This document shows positions 36,564-47,369 of a stretch of 61,166 nt of DNA, piece after piece. The stretch is from Bordetella parapertussis. Its GTDB lineage: Bacteria; Pseudomonadota; Gammaproteobacteria; Burkholderiales; Burkholderiaceae_B. The notes under the pieces are model-generated. The model was not told where the DNA came from. It did not search any database and saw only the letters and a program-made list of their open reading frames with translations. The stretch spans positions 1 through 61,166 of the forward strand of contig CAMCYB010000005.1 of NCBI GenBank assembly GCA_945883615.1. The letters run 5' to 3'. Both the position numbers and the translations under genes were made by a program. Positions within the stretch are counted from its first letter, which is position 1, and the number at the start of each line of letters is the position of its first letter.

Positions 36564-36977
36564 ATGGCAGAAAGCGCCGTCAAACCACGCAAATCGTTTC
36601 GCAACATTAGCGTGCCCCAAATTCTTTCTTATCGCTTGCCCCCTGCAGGGCAAATATCAATTTTGCATCGCATTAGTGGCGCACTATTGTTTCTAGCATT
36701 GCCCATTATTATTTTGCCGCTCTTCGCAATGAGCTTTGTTTCACCAGCGGGTTTCGAAGCGATCAGCGTTTTAGCAAGTTTTACGCTTGTCAAATTAGTT
36801 TTGCTGTTTTTAATTTGGGGTTATTTGCATCATTTTTGCGCGGGCATACGTTATCTGGTGCTTGACTTACATGTCGGGCTTGATAAGGTCTCGGCGCAAC
36901 GAAGCGCACGTATGGTGCTGGGTGTGAGCTTGGCATTAACGCTCGTGTTTGGTCTTAAACTTTTCGGAGCATGGTAA
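36564..36977 (+). CDS. sdhC: Succinate dehydrogenase cytochrome b556 subunit
   Basis: A 137-residue membrane anchor of complex II. ATG 36564 is chosen because it gives the family's usual MAESAVKPRKSFRNIS-like N-terminus and has AACGAGG upstream; the frame is open from 36480 but that extension is atypical. Three helices are visible. SILHRISGALLF carries the family signature and HHFCAGIRYLVLDLHVG contains the haem-ligand histidine region. Its stop overlaps the sdhD start. Confidence 0.92.
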   Translation: MAESAVKPRKSFRNISVPQILSYRLPPAGQISILHRISGALLFLALPIIILPLFAMSFVSPAGFEAISVLASFTLVKLVLLFLIWGYLHHFCAGIRYLVLDLHVGLDKVSAQRSARMVLGVSLALTLVFGLKLFGAW

Positions 36978-37360
36978 TGGCTGCACAAGAAAAAGTGGGT
37001 CAACATCGGGTTGTTGTTGGGGCGCACTACGGCACATCTCAATACATCATTCAACGTGTTACAGCCATTATTTTAGCTGTTTACACTTTAATTTTGCTCA
37101 TCGGTATTTTGAGCATGTCCGGCTTTACATTCGAAGGTTGGCGCAACTTGTTCACGTTTGACGTGTTGGGCTTGCCTGTTGGCCAAGTTTTGTCTACCTT
37201 GGCTTTTCTGTCTCTATGTTGGCACGCATACATTGGTATTCGTGACATCTGGATGGACTACGTTAAACCGACAGGTATTCGACTCGGTTTATTAGCCCTA
37301 TCTATCTTGTGGTTGGCAGGTGCCGCTATTTATTTCATTACTATCGTTTGGGGGTCATAA
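36977..37360 (+). CDS. sdhD: Succinate dehydrogenase membrane anchor subunit
   Basis: A 127-residue membrane anchor with three hydrophobic helices that complete the quinone site and haem b site of complex II. The start ATG 36977 overlaps the sdhC stop (TAATG) with GGAG eight bases upstream; ATG 36971 would be too close to that site. Family features are YIIQRVTAIILAVYTLILL and LCWHAYIGIRDIWMDYVKP, the latter with conserved His and Asp. Confidence 0.91.
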   Translation: MAAQEKVGQHRVVVGAHYGTSQYIIQRVTAIILAVYTLILLIGILSMSGFTFEGWRNLFTFDVLGLPVGQVLSTLAFLSLCWHAYIGIRDIWMDYVKPTGIRLGLLALSILWLAGAAIYFITIVWGS

Positions 37361-37362
37361 CC

Positions 37363-39141
37363 GTGGTTGCCGTTAAAAAATCTCTACCCCGCCGTCAATT
37401 TGATGTGGTTGTTGTAGGCGCGGGTGGTGCAGGTATGCGCTGCTCGTTACAGCTTGCACAGGCTGGCCTGTCTGTGGCTGTCTTGTCAAAAGTGTTTCCG
37501 ACGCGTTCGCATACGGTTGCAGCGCAAGGTGGTATTGGTGCATCGTTAGGTAACATGAGCGAAGACAATTGGTACTGGCACATGTACGACACGGTCAAAG
37601 GCTCTGATTGGTTGGGTGACCAAGACGCAATCGAGTTTATGTGCCGCGAAGCACCCAATGCCGTCTACGAACTCGAACACTTCGGTATGCCGTTTGATCG
37701 TAACGCTGATGGCACTATTTACCAGCGTCCCTTTGGTGGCCATTCAGCAAATTTTGGTGAAAAACCCGTTCAACGTGCCTGTGCAGCAGCAGATCGAACC
37801 GGTCATGCCATGTTGCATACGCTTTATCAGCGAAATGTCTCTGTTCGTACGCAATTTTTCGTCGAATGGATGGCGCTTGACCTGATTCGTAACGAAGCAG
37901 GCGATGTGCTGGGTGTGACCGCCATGGAAATGGAAACAGGCGAAATCTATATATTTGAAGCAAAAACCACTGTGTTGGCCACAGGTGGTGCAGGTCGTAT
38001 TTGGGCTGCATCAACCAATGCCTACATTAATACTGGTGACGGTATGGGTATGGCTGCGCGAGCAGGTATTGCTTTGCAAGATATGGAATTTTGGCAGTTC
38101 CACCCAACGGGCGTTGCTGGTGCCGGTGTTTTAGTGACGGAAGGTGTTCGCGGTGAAGGGGGTATTTTGCTCAACAGTAACGGCGAACGCTTCATGGAAC
38201 GCTACGCGCCAACCATGAAAGATTTGGCACCCCGTGATTTTATTTCGCGCTGTATGGATCAAGAAATTAAAGAAGGGCGGGGCTGTGGCCCTGATGCGAA
38301 CTATATTGAGCTTAAGCTAGATCATTTGGGTGCAGACGTTATCAATAAGCGCTTGCCTTCTATTCGCGAAATTGCTATCAAGTTCGCCAACGTTGACCCA
38401 ATTAAAGAGCCCATTCCCGTTGTGCCCACTATTCATTATCAAATGGGTGGTGTGCCAGCAAATATTCATGGTCAAGTGGTTTCTTGGGAGCATGGTGAAA
38501 ACAAAATTGTTAATGGCTTGTATGCCATTGGCGAAGTTGCCGCCGTTTCTGTTCATGGCGCCAACCGTTTAGGCACAAATTCATTGCTTGATTTGATTGT
38601 GTTTGGGCGTGCAGCGGGCAACCATATTGTGTCGTCGCACCCAGAGCGTCAACACGCACACCAACATTTGGCACAAGAGTCAGTTGACAAATCATTGGCT
38701 CGCATCGACGAGATCGAATCGCGTACCAGCGGCGAAAAAACCCAAGACGTGGGTAACGCTATTCGTAACACCATGCAAAAGCATTGTGGCGTGTTTCGTA
38801 CAAATGACATGCTTGCAGAAGGCTGTAGCTTAATTGATGATTTGGCTACTCAGGCATACAACGTTGCCTATAAAGACAAATCAAAAGTCTTTAACACAGC
38901 ACGTATAGAAGCACTTGAGTTAACCAATATGATTGAAGTGGCTCGTTCAACCATTCATTCGGCTCATGCACGCAAAGAAAGCCGTGGTGCACATGCTTTA
39001 AATGAGCACCCACTGCGTGACGACGACAATTGGATCAAGCATACACTTTGGTACTCTGAGGGTAATAGGCTTGATTACAAACCCGTTCAAATGAAGCCGT
39101 TAACGGTTGACAGCTTCCCACCTAAAGCCCGTACATTCTGA
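37363..39141 (+). CDS. sdhA: Succinate dehydrogenase flavoprotein subunit
   Basis: A 592-residue FAD-binding catalytic subunit oxidising succinate to fumarate. Start GTG 37363 (MVAVKKSLPRRQFD) has GGGGG upstream and gives the normal length; the longer open frame from 37309 overlaps sdhD and is rejected. FAD motif VVVVGAGGAGMRC is at 15-27, the covalent FAD histidine is His50 in TRSHTVAAQGG, and the active-site region is FHPTGVAGAGVLVTEGVRGEGG. It follows sdhD by 2 bp. Confidence 0.96.
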   Translation: MVAVKKSLPRRQFDVVVVGAGGAGMRCSLQLAQAGLSVAVLSKVFPTRSHTVAAQGGIGASLGNMSEDNWYWHMYDTVKGSDWLGDQDAIEFMCREAPNAVYELEHFGMPFDRNADGTIYQRPFGGHSANFGEKPVQRACAAADRTGHAMLHTLYQRNVSVRTQFFVEWMALDLIRNEAGDVLGVTAMEMETGEIYIFEAKTTVLATGGAGRIWAASTNAYINTGDGMGMAARAGIALQDMEFWQFHPTGVAGAGVLVTEGVRGEGGILLNSNGERFMERYAPTMKDLAPRDFISRCMDQEIKEGRGCGPDANYIELKLDHLGADVINKRLPSIREIAIKFANVDPIKEPIPVVPTIHYQMGGVPANIHGQVVSWEHGENKIVNGLYAIGEVAAVSVHGANRLGTNSLLDLIVFGRAAGNHIVSSHPERQHAHQHLAQESVDKSLARIDEIESRTSGEKTQDVGNAIRNTMQKHCGVFRTNDMLAEGCSLIDDLATQAYNVAYKDKSKVFNTARIEALELTNMIEVARSTIHSAHARKESRGAHALNEHPLRDDDNWIKHTLWYSEGNRLDYKPVQMKPLTVDSFPPKARTF

Positions 39142-39162
39142 TCAAGATTGAGGCATAACACC

Positions 39163-39879
39163 ATGAGCACATTGCGCCGCGTGAAGTTTGAAATTTACCG
39201 CTACGATCCCGATAAGGACGAGCGCCCATATATGCAAAAGCTTGAAGTTGATTTATTACCAACTGACAAGATGCTGCTTGATGCATTAATTCGTATCAAA
39301 AGTGATGTTGACGATAGCTTAACGTTACGCCGTTCATGCCGTGAAGGTGTGTGTGGTTCAGATGCAATGAACATCAACGGAAAAAACGGCTTGGCTTGTA
39401 CAACCAATATGCGTGAACTCAAAGAGCCTATTGTGTTGCGACCCCTGCCTGGCTTGCCCGTTATTCGCGATCTAATTGTTGATATGACGCATTTCTTTAA
39501 CCAATATCATTCAATTCGTCCTTACCTCATTAACAATTCACCGCCACCTGAGAAAGAACGTTTACAAAGCCCGCAAGCTCGCGAAGAACTTGACGGCTTG
39601 TATGAGTGCATTTTGTGTGCATGCTGTTCAACCTCATGCCCATCATTTTGGTGGAACCCTGACAAATTTGTTGGGCCAGCAGGCTTGTTGCAAGCTTACC
39701 GCTTTATTGCAGACAGTCGTGACGAAGCCACCTCAGAGCGTCTAGATAATCTTGAAGATCCTTATCGCTTGTTTCGTTGTCACACCATTATGAATTGTGT
39801 TGACGTCTGCCCCAAAGGGTTAAACCCAACACGCGCGATCGGTAAAATTAAAGAAATGCTCGTTCGCCGAACAGTTTAA
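39163..39879 (+). CDS. sdhB: Succinate dehydrogenase iron-sulfur subunit
   Basis: A 238-residue subunit that wires electrons from FAD to quinone. The 2Fe-2S ligands lie in [22 protein letters not shown], the 4Fe-4S and 3Fe-4S ligands in [16 protein letters not shown] and [18 protein letters not shown] 39163 is the conventional start ([14 protein letters not shown]), with GAGG upstream. sdhE follows 3 bp after the stop. Confidence 0.96.
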   Translation: MSTLRRVKFEIYRYDPDKDERPYMQKLEVDLLPTDKMLLDALIRIKSDVDDSLTLRRSCREGVCGSDAMNINGKNGLACTTNMRELKEPIVLRPLPGLPVIRDLIVDMTHFFNQYHSIRPYLINNSPPPEKERLQSPQAREELDGLYECILCACCSTSCPSFWWNPDKFVGPAGLLQAYRFIADSRDEATSERLDNLEDPYRLFRCHTIMNCVDVCPKGLNPTRAIGKIKEMLVRRTV

Positions 39880-39882
39880 AGT

Positions 39883-40155
39883 ATGGCAACGTTGACAGAA
39901 CTTGAGCGCGCTCGCCTTCGCTGGCGCGCTCGACGTGGGTTACTTGAAAATGATTTGATCTTTACTCGATTTCTTGATGTCTATGAAGAAAATCTGACTG
40001 ATGATCAAATCGCTTCATTGGCTTTAATATTTGAGTTAGGTGATAATCAGTTACTTGATTTATTGCTCGGGCGCGTCGAGCCAACGGGTAAACTTAATCA
40101 GCCTGCTGTTATAACTTTGTTAAAACAAATTCAAGAACTTCGACTTTCATTTTAG
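39883..40155 (+). CDS. sdhE: FAD assembly factor SdhE
   Basis: A 90-residue helical protein of the SdhE/YgfY family that helps attach FAD covalently to SdhA. The signature [24 protein letters not shown] at about residues 9-32 contains the conserved RGxxE element (RGLLEND). It is encoded directly between sdhB and gltA, 3 bp and 10 bp away, which fits its role in the complex II operon. Confidence 0.93.
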   Translation: MATLTELERARLRWRARRGLLENDLIFTRFLDVYEENLTDDQIASLALIFELGDNQLLDLLLGRVEPTGKLNQPAVITLLKQIQELRLSF

Positions 40156-40165
40156 GAACTGCAAC

Positions 40166-41461
40166 ATGAAACTATCTGAAAATAAAGCGACACTGTCATT
40201 CTCTAATGGTCAACCCTCAGTTGAGCTGCCTATGTATTCAGGTAGCGTTGGCCCTGATGTGATTGATATTCGAAAGCTATATAGCTCAACAGATATGTTT
40301 ACGTATGACCCTGGTTTTTTGGCAACCGCAGCGTGTCAGTCAGCTATAACTTATATAGATGGCGACAAAGGCGAGCTGTTGTATCGTGGTTACCCTATTG
40401 ATCAGCTGGCCACCCAGTGCGATTTTATGGATGTCTGTTATTTAATTTTGAATGGCGAGCTACCCGACTCACCTCAGAAAAAAGACTTTGATAACCAAGT
40501 CACCCACCATACGATGGTAAATGAGCAGTTACATTTTTTCATGCGCGGTTTTCGGCGTGACGCCCACCCTATGGCTGTATTAACCGGTTTAGTCGGTGCC
40601 TTGTCAGCTTTTTATCATGATTCAACTGACATTACTAACCCCCGTCATCGCCATGTATCAGCGATTCGTTTGATCGCAAAAATGCCAACCTTGGTTGCGA
40701 TGGCGTATAAGTATTCGAAAGGGCAACCCTTCATTTACCCACAAAACAGTTTGTCTTACACCGGCAATTTTTTGCGCATGATGTTTGCAAACCCATGCGA
40801 AGAGTATGTCGTCAACCCTGTGGTTGAGCGCGCGCTTGACCGTATTTTTATTTTGCATGCAGACCACGAGCAAAATGCATCGACTTCCACTGTTCGTTTG
40901 TGTGGCTCATCAGGCACCAACCCCTTCGCAGCGATTGCTGCCGGTGTTGCATGTTTGTGGGGTCCGGCGCATGGTGGTGCCAATGAAGCCTGCTTACATA
41001 TGCTTGAAACGTTGCAAGCCAACGGTGGCATTGAAAAAGTGGGTGAGTTTATGGAACAAGTGAAAGACAAAAACTCAGGTGTTCGTTTAATGGGTTTTGG
41101 TCACCGTGTTTACAAAAACTATGATCCCCGTGCCAAACTGATGCAGCAAACCTGCAAAGAGGTATTAAAAGACCTCAACCTAGAAAATGATCCTCTCTTT
41201 AAGCTCGCAATGGAAGTCGAACGCATTGCCCTTGAAGACCCGTATTTTGTTGAGCGTAAGCTTTACCCTAACGTTGATTTCTATTCGGGTATCGTGCAGC
41301 GCGCGATTGGCATTCCTACTGATTTATTTACCGCTATATTTTCTCTGGCCCGCACCGTCGGCTGGATAGCGCAATGGAATGAAATGTTGTCAGACCCTGA
41401 GTACAAAATTGGTCGCCCACGTCAGTTATATGTTGGTGCGGCGCCAAGAGATATCAAGTAA
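40166..41461 (+). CDS. gltA: Citrate synthase
   Basis: A 431-residue type II (hexameric, NADH-sensitive class) citrate synthase condensing acetyl-CoA with oxaloacetate. Conserved elements are the beta-rich N-domain ([29 protein letters not shown]), the histidine region [42 protein letters not shown] and the aspartate segment [10 protein letters not shown]. It ends the sdh gene group; 171 bp separate it from sucA. Confidence 0.96.
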   Translation: MKLSENKATLSFSNGQPSVELPMYSGSVGPDVIDIRKLYSSTDMFTYDPGFLATAACQSAITYIDGDKGELLYRGYPIDQLATQCDFMDVCYLILNGELPDSPQKKDFDNQVTHHTMVNEQLHFFMRGFRRDAHPMAVLTGLVGALSAFYHDSTDITNPRHRHVSAIRLIAKMPTLVAMAYKYSKGQPFIYPQNSLSYTGNFLRMMFANPCEEYVVNPVVERALDRIFILHADHEQNASTSTVRLCGSSGTNPFAAIAAGVACLWGPAHGGANEACLHMLETLQANGGIEKVGEFMEQVKDKNSGVRLMGFGHRVYKNYDPRAKLMQQTCKEVLKDLNLENDPLFKLAMEVERIALEDPYFVERKLYPNVDFYSGIVQRAIGIPTDLFTAIFSLARTVGWIAQWNEMLSDPEYKIGRPRQLYVGAAPRDIK

Positions 41462-41632
41462 TTTTACGAATATGTTGGTTTAGTTGTTATGTCTAGGTTA
41501 CACTTAATTTAGATGTTTCAAGGCTAGTCAAGCGCCTTCTGCTATAGCTATCCGCAAATCGGTTGGGCCGTTTTCGCGGAAGGTTTTCCTGCATCGTTAC
41601 GGGTGAAGCACCCGCCAAGGTGAAGCGTTATC

Positions 41633-44512
41633 ATGTCGTCACAATTAGATTTATTGCAAAATTCATACCTCTTTGGCGGCAATGCCCCCTATGTAGAAGA
41701 GTTATACGAGTCTTATCTCAACAACCCAGGGTCGGTACCCGACAGCTGGCGAGCTTATTTTGACCAGTTACAGCATTTTCCAGCGACTGACGGTCAAACA
41801 ACAACACATGACCAAACCCACGCACCTGTGGTTGAGTCGTTTGCTCAACAAGCCTTGCAGAACAAGTTTTCGCGGCCTGCACCCAATGCGGGCTCTAAAG
41901 CTGACCTAGAGTCTGCTGCGCGTCAAGTGCATGTGCAATCTTTGATTGCCGCTTACCGAACCTTAGGTTCGCGCTGGTCAGACCTTGATCCACTCAAACA
42001 CATTGATCGCCCCGACATTCCAGAGCTCGAGCCTAGTTTTTATGGCTTAACCGAGGCTGATCTTGATCAAGTTGTGGCAGCAACCAACACTTACTTTACA
42101 ACTGATAGCACCATGACGTTGCGTCAGATACTCAAAGCCTTGAAAGACACATATTGTCGTTCAATAGGCGCTGAGTTTATGCATATTTCTGACACCGTCA
42201 TCAAACGTTGGGTTCAACAGCGGCTAGAGTCTACACTCAGCGCACCAAGCGTCACCAACGATCGCAAACGTCATGTTTTACAGCAGCTCACTGAAGCGGA
42301 AGGGTTAGAACGCTTTTTACACACAAAGTATGTGGGTCAAAAACGGTTTTCATTAGAGGGCGGTGAAAGTTTTATTGCCGCCATGGACGAAGTCGTCAAT
42401 CACGCTGGTGACGTCGGCATTCAAGAAATTGTTGTAGGCATGGCCCACCGTGGTCGTTTGAATGTGCTGGTCAATATCATGGGCAAAATGCCAGGCGACC
42501 TGTTTGCTGAGTTTGAGGGCAAGCACAACGAGACACTTAAAGACGGCGATGTGAAATACCACAACGGTTTTTCAAGTGACTTGTCTACGCGCGGCGGCCC
42601 AATTCATTTGTCTTTAGCCTTTAACCCTTCACACTTAGAAATAGTGAACCCAGTTGTCGAGGGCAGTGTGCGTGCGCGTCAAGAGAATCGTGGTGACAGC
42701 AAAGGTAAGCAGGTTTTACCGGTCTTAGTGCACGGTGATGCCGCTTTCGCAGGGCAAGGTGTGGTGATGGAAACCTTGAACTTGGCGCAGACGCGTGGCT
42801 ATGGCACAGGTGGTACCTTCCACATTGTTATTAATAACCAAATCGGCTTCACTACCTCAGACCCGCGTGATACCCGTTCGACTATTTATTGCACTGACGT
42901 GGCAAAAATGATCGAAGCCCCTGTTTTACACGTCAATGGCGATGACACTGAGGCAGTCGTGTTTGCGTGCGGTTTAGCACTCGATTTTCGTATGCAGTTT
43001 GGGCGTGACGTGGTGGTTGATATTGTTTGTTTCCGTAAACTCGGTCACAACGAGCAAGACACGCCAGCTATGACGCAGCCCTTGATGTATAAGCGTATTG
43101 GCCAACATCCGGGCACCCGTGCTTTGTATGCCCAGAAATTAGCCACACAAGGCGTTTTGTCTGAAGATGAATCAGACCAAATGGTCAAAGATTATCGTCA
43201 ATACATGGAAGACGGTCGACGCACAATTGAGCCAGTATTAACTAATTACAAGAGTAAGTATGCCATCGACTGGAGCCCGTACCTTAACGCCAAATGGACT
43301 GATCAGGCCGATACAGCTGTGCCCTTAGCTGAACTTAAGCGAATTGGTGGGCGCATTACAACCGTGCCTGATGCGTTTACACCACACCCCCTCGTCACTA
43401 AAATGTTAAATGATCGACGAGCCATGGCGCGTGGTGATCTCAACGTTGATTGGGGTATGGCCGAGCACTTAGCCTTTGCAACATTAGTGGGTTCCGGTTA
43501 TTCATTGCGCATAACAGGCCAAGATTCAGGCCGGGGCACCTTCACACATCGCCATGCTGTTCTGCATGATCAAAATCGCGAACGTTGGGACGATGGCACG
43601 TACATTCCCCTACAAAATGTGGCTGACGGTCAAGCCCCTTTTGTCGTGATCGACTCGGTGCTGTCTGAAGAAGCGGTCTTGGCATTTGAATACGGTTATT
43701 CGTGTGCAGACCCCAATACCTTAACCATTTGGGAAGCCCAGTTTGGTGACTTCGTCAATGGCGCCCAAGTGGTCATTGATCAGTTCATTGTGTCAGGTGA
43801 AGCCAAGTGGGGTCGTCAGTCAGGTTTGACCTTGATGTTGCCACACGGTTATGAAGGCCAAGGCCCAGAGCACTCATCAGCTCGCATTGAACGCTTCTTG
43901 CAGCTTTGCGCTGACAACAATATTCAAGTTGCTCAGCCTACAACAGGCGCACAAATATTTCATTTGTTGCGCCGTCAAATGATTCGACAGTTCCGTAAGC
44001 CTTTAGTCATTTTTACACCTAAATCTTTGTTAAGAAACAAAGATGCAGCGTCGCCATTGGCTGATTTGTCTAGCAGTCGCTTTAGGCCCGTAATAGGTGA
44101 GGTTGATACAACCATTCATGCCGATAAAGTAAAGCGCGTCCTTGTCTGCTCGGGCAAAATTTATTACGAATTAATTCACGCGCGTAAAGAACGTGATGCC
44201 GACCATGTGGCGATCGTTCGCATAGAACAGCTTTACCCTTTTGCACATAAGTCATTTGATACTGAATTGCGTCGTTACCCTAAAGCAACTGAGGTGGTTT
44301 GGGTTCAAGACGAGCCACAAAATCAAGGCCCTTGGTACTACGTTCAGCATCATCTGTATGACAACATGGAAGTGGGACAAAAGTTGGCCTATTCTGGTCG
44401 CATTGCATCACCCTCGCCAGCAGCGGGTTACATGTCTAAGCATATTGAGCAACAGAAAGCGATTATTGAACAAGCATTCAGTCGGTTTCGCACTCATGCT
44501 CTGATTAAGTAA
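41633..44512 (+). CDS. sucA: 2-oxoglutarate dehydrogenase E1 component
   Basis: A 959-residue thiamine-diphosphate enzyme decarboxylating 2-oxoglutarate. The short N-terminal docking segment (NSYLFGGNAPYVEELYESYLNNPGSVPDSWRAYF, split here only by description) binds the other components. The core has GMAHRGRLNVLVNIMGK, the diphosphate site from HGDAAFAGQG to NNQIGFTTSD, and the transketolase-like domain ending FTPKSLLRNK. The 171-bp gap after gltA likely holds a separate promoter. sucB follows 51 bp later. Confidence 0.96.
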   Translation: MSSQLDLLQNSYLFGGNAPYVEELYESYLNNPGSVPDSWRAYFDQLQHFPATDGQTTTHDQTHAPVVESFAQQALQNKFSRPAPNAGSKADLESAARQVHVQSLIAAYRTLGSRWSDLDPLKHIDRPDIPELEPSFYGLTEADLDQVVAATNTYFTTDSTMTLRQILKALKDTYCRSIGAEFMHISDTVIKRWVQQRLESTLSAPSVTNDRKRHVLQQLTEAEGLERFLHTKYVGQKRFSLEGGESFIAAMDEVVNHAGDVGIQEIVVGMAHRGRLNVLVNIMGKMPGDLFAEFEGKHNETLKDGDVKYHNGFSSDLSTRGGPIHLSLAFNPSHLEIVNPVVEGSVRARQENRGDSKGKQVLPVLVHGDAAFAGQGVVMETLNLAQTRGYGTGGTFHIVINNQIGFTTSDPRDTRSTIYCTDVAKMIEAPVLHVNGDDTEAVVFACGLALDFRMQFGRDVVVDIVCFRKLGHNEQDTPAMTQPLMYKRIGQHPGTRALYAQKLATQGVLSEDESDQMVKDYRQYMEDGRRTIEPVLTNYKSKYAIDWSPYLNAKWTDQADTAVPLAELKRIGGRITTVPDAFTPHPLVTKMLNDRRAMARGDLNVDWGMAEHLAFATLVGSGYSLRITGQDSGRGTFTHRHAVLHDQNRERWDDGTYIPLQNVADGQAPFVVIDSVLSEEAVLAFEYGYSCADPNTLTIWEAQFGDFVNGAQVVIDQFIVSGEAKWGRQSGLTLMLPHGYEGQGPEHSSARIERFLQLCADNNIQVAQPTTGAQIFHLLRRQMIRQFRKPLVIFTPKSLLRNKDAASPLADLSSSRFRPVIGEVDTTIHADKVKRVLVCSGKIYYELIHARKERDADHVAIVRIEQLYPFAHKSFDTELRRYPKATEVVWVQDEPQNQGPWYYVQHHLYDNMEVGQKLAYSGRIASPSPAAGYMSKHIEQQKAIIEQAFSRFRTHALIK

Positions 44513-44563
44513 CCCTAAGATCAACCACATTTAAACCCATTTCAATTAAGACGGAATTCAATA

Positions 44564-45844
44564 ATGGCCATTACCGATGTTGTCGTGCCCCAACTTTCTG
44601 AATCAGTTTCAGAGGCAACCCTGCTCACCTGGAAAAAACAACCCGGTAGTATGGTTCAAGCCGATGAAATTTTAATTGAAATTGAAACTGACAAAGTGGT
44701 GCTTGAGGTGCCGGCTCCCGCGTCTGGCGTTTTAACTGAAATTGTTAAAATTGACTCAAGTTTGGTGACGTCAGGCGAAGTGATTGCCCGTATTGATTCC
44801 GAAGGTAAGGCCTTAAATTCTGCCCCTGCAGTAACGGTGCCTTCGCCTGCAGCCGCTGCGCCGGTTACACATGCACCTGCCACGGCAACACCGACGGCTG
44901 CTTCAACAGCCAGCGCGGGTTTAGCATCACCTGCTGCAGCTAAGATATTGGCTGATAAAGGTATGTCATCGAATGTCATTGAAGGTTCAGGGCGTGGTGG
45001 TCGTGTAACGAAAGCTGATGCGATGTCTGCACAACCTGTTGCGCAAGCAGTCGCCTTTGCTCCTGCTGCTGCTCCTGCCGCCGCACCTGCCGCCGCCGGT
45101 GCACCTAAACCTTCTCTGCCTGCCTTAGGCCAATCACTAGACGGCCGAGTTGAGCAGCGCGTTCCGATGAGTCGTTTGCGCGCGCGCGTTGCTGAGCGCC
45201 TGTTACAGTCACAGCAAGAAAACGCCATATTGACTACGTTTAATGAAGTCAATATGCAAGGCATAATTGATTTGCGTAACCGTTACAAAGATAAATTTGA
45301 AAAAGAGCATGGCGTCAAACTCGGCTTTATGTCATTTTTTGTTAAGGCGGCGGTGGCAGCTCTAAAACGTTACCCCGTATTAAATGCATCTGTTGACGGT
45401 AAAGATATTATTTACCATGGCTATTTTGACATTGGTATTGCTGTGGGTAGCCCACGTGGTTTGGTCGTTCCAATCTTGCGTAATGCTGATCAGCTCACAT
45501 TAGCCGAAGTAGAAAAAACAATTGCTGATTTTGGTAAACGAGCAGGCGAGGGTAAATTAGGTATTGAAGAAATGACGGGTGGTACCTTTTCAATTTCTAA
45601 TGGCGGTGTGTTTGGCTCAATGCTGTCAACACCCATTATTAACCCGCCTCAAGCTGCGATTTTAGGGGTTCATGCCACCAAAGACCGTGCCGTCGTTGAA
45701 AACGGTCAAATCGTTATTCGACCCATGAATTATTTGGCCATGTCTTACGATCACCGCATTATTGACGGTCGCGAAGCGGTGCTTGGGTTAGTGGCAATGA
45801 AAGAAGCCCTTGAAGACCCACAACGTTTATTACTAGAAATTTAA
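44564..45844 (+). CDS. sucB: Dihydrolipoyl succinyltransferase (E2)
   Basis: A 426-residue E2 core protein. The lipoyl domain (residues 1-77) carries the lipoylated Lys44 in [11 protein letters not shown]. An Ala/Pro-rich flexible linker leads to the subunit-binding domain ([27 protein letters not shown]), followed by a second linker and the catalytic domain with [15 protein letters not shown]. The long linkers explain a GC-rich low-complexity patch near 44840-45110. Confidence 0.96.
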   Translation: MAITDVVVPQLSESVSEATLLTWKKQPGSMVQADEILIEIETDKVVLEVPAPASGVLTEIVKIDSSLVTSGEVIARIDSEGKALNSAPAVTVPSPAAAAPVTHAPATATPTAASTASAGLASPAAAKILADKGMSSNVIEGSGRGGRVTKADAMSAQPVAQAVAFAPAAAPAAAPAAAGAPKPSLPALGQSLDGRVEQRVPMSRLRARVAERLLQSQQENAILTTFNEVNMQGIIDLRNRYKDKFEKEHGVKLGFMSFFVKAAVAALKRYPVLNASVDGKDIIYHGYFDIGIAVGSPRGLVVPILRNADQLTLAEVEKTIADFGKRAGEGKLGIEEMTGGTFSISNGGVFGSMLSTPIINPPQAAILGVHATKDRAVVENGQIVIRPMNYLAMSYDHRIIDGREAVLGLVAMKEALEDPQRLLLEI

Positions 45845-45856
45845 TTCGGAAGCTTA

Positions 45857-47287
45857 ATGTCTACTAAACAATTTGATGTCGTTGTCATTGGGGCTGGCCC
45901 TGGTGGTTATATTGCTGCGATTCGTGCGGCGCAATTAGGCATGTCAGTTGCATGTATTGATGCGTGGCAAAACGATCAAGGTGGCCCTGCGCCAGGCGGT
46001 ACCTGCACGAATGTCGGTTGTATTCCTTCTAAAGCGTTGCTGCAATCATCTGAACACGTTGAGCAAGCGCAACATCATTTTGTTGATCATGGCATTGAAA
46101 TCAAAGGCCTTGAAATTAAACTCGATCGCATGTTGGGTCGAAAAAATGAAGTGGTCAAACAAAATAATGATGGTATTTTGTACTTATTTAAAAAGAATAA
46201 AGTGCAGTTTTTCCACGGTAAGGGTGTTTTTGCTGGGCAAGCTGATGGGGGTTGGCTCATAAAAGTAGAAGGCAAAGCGCCTGCTGAATTGGTGGGTCGT
46301 CACATTGTTGTCGCAACCGGCTCTTCTGCACGTGAGTTACCTGCACTACCCTTCGATGAGCAACAAGTCTTGTCAAATGATGGTGCATTGAATATTGCTG
46401 CCGTTCCAAAAAGGTTGGGTGTGATTGGGGCAGGGGTCATTGGTCTCGAGATGGGAAGCGTCTGGCGTCGTTTAGGTGCTGAGGTCACTGTGCTTGAAGC
46501 CATGCCTGAATTTTTAGCTGCGCTAGACAAACAAGTTGCCAAAGAAGCCTTAAAAATATTTACCAAGCAAGGTTTAAATATTCAAATGGGCGTCAAAATC
46601 GGTGACATCACTAAAACAGCAAAACAAATCACCGTACCTTATGTCGGCGCTGATGGCGTCGAGCATAAGCTTGTTGTCGACAAGTTGATTGTATCGATTG
46701 GTCGAGTGCCTTACACCGCAGGTCTTCAAGCTGAAACGGTCGGGCTTAAGCTAGATAGCCGAGGCTTTATCGAGGTAGATGCTGATTGCCGTACAAGCTT
46801 GCAAAATGTTTGGGCAGTGGGTGATGTGGTACGCGGCCCGATGTTGGCGCATAAAGCTGAAGAAGAGGGCGTAGCCGTTGCAGAGCGCATTGCAGGTCAG
46901 CATGGCCACGTTAATTTTAATACTGTGCCTTGGGTTATTTATACCTCGCCTGAGATTGCATGGGTCGGTAAAAACGAAGAAGAGCTTAAGGCTGAAGGTC
47001 GTGCGATTCGCACAGGTTCGTTCCCCTTCTTGGCAAACGGCCGTGCCCGGGCATTGGGTGACACCACTGGCTTTGTGAAAGTGATTGCCGATGAAAAAAC
47101 AGATGAAGTGTTAGGCGTTCACATTATTGGCCCGATGGCTTCAGAACTCATTGCAGAAGCCGTCACCATCATGGAATTCCGTGGTGCATCTGAAGATATT
47201 GCGCGTATTTGCCATGCTCACCCAACCTTATCTGAATCATTAAAAGAGGCAGCACTCGCTGTTGATAAACGCGCACTTAACTTTTAA
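45857..47287 (+). CDS. lpdA: Dihydrolipoyl dehydrogenase (E3)
   Basis: A 476-residue flavoprotein reoxidising dihydrolipoamide. FAD motif VVVIGAGPGGYIAAIRAAQLG is near the N-terminus, the redox disulfide lies in GGTCTNVGCIPSKALL, the NAD motif in GVIGAGVIGLEMGSVWRRLG and the catalytic His in CHAHPTLSESLKEA. A short insert (QNDQGGPAPGG) before the disulfide is common in betaproteobacterial enzymes. It closes the operon 12 bp after sucB, before a strong terminator. Confidence 0.96.
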   Translation: MSTKQFDVVVIGAGPGGYIAAIRAAQLGMSVACIDAWQNDQGGPAPGGTCTNVGCIPSKALLQSSEHVEQAQHHFVDHGIEIKGLEIKLDRMLGRKNEVVKQNNDGILYLFKKNKVQFFHGKGVFAGQADGGWLIKVEGKAPAELVGRHIVVATGSSARELPALPFDEQQVLSNDGALNIAAVPKRLGVIGAGVIGLEMGSVWRRLGAEVTVLEAMPEFLAALDKQVAKEALKIFTKQGLNIQMGVKIGDITKTAKQITVPYVGADGVEHKLVVDKLIVSIGRVPYTAGLQAETVGLKLDSRGFIEVDADCRTSLQNVWAVGDVVRGPMLAHKAEEEGVAVAERIAGQHGHVNFNTVPWVIYTSPEIAWVGKNEEELKAEGRAIRTGSFPFLANGRARALGDTTGFVKVIADEKTDEVLGVHIIGPMASELIAEAVTIMEFRGASEDIARICHAHPTLSESLKEAALAVDKRALNF

Positions 47288-47330
47288 GCCATCACATTTT
47301 TGTGATCATTCATTCTGATTTTCTTTCTGT

Positions 47331-47366
47331 AAGCACTGGTTATAAAAAACCAGTGCTTTGTTTTTG
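47331..47366 (+). terminator. Terminator of the sdh/suc/lpd genes
   Basis: AAGCACTGGT at 47331-47340 pairs with ACCAGTGCTT at 47349-47358, an eight-base loop, followed by TGTTTTTGT. The hairpin plus tail ends only 3-4 bases before the zapE start codon, leaving no room for a normal ribosome binding site. A smaller hairpin, ATCACA/TGTGAT at 47291-47306, precedes it. Confidence 0.87.
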
Positions 47367-47369
47367 TAT

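Noticed and set aside
44656..45264. A 202-codon open frame on the minus strand inside sucB
   Set aside because: It is the complement of the Ala/Pro-rich linker of sucB, where GC-rich codons leave the opposite frame open. Its translation is Ala/Gly low-complexity with no family resemblance.
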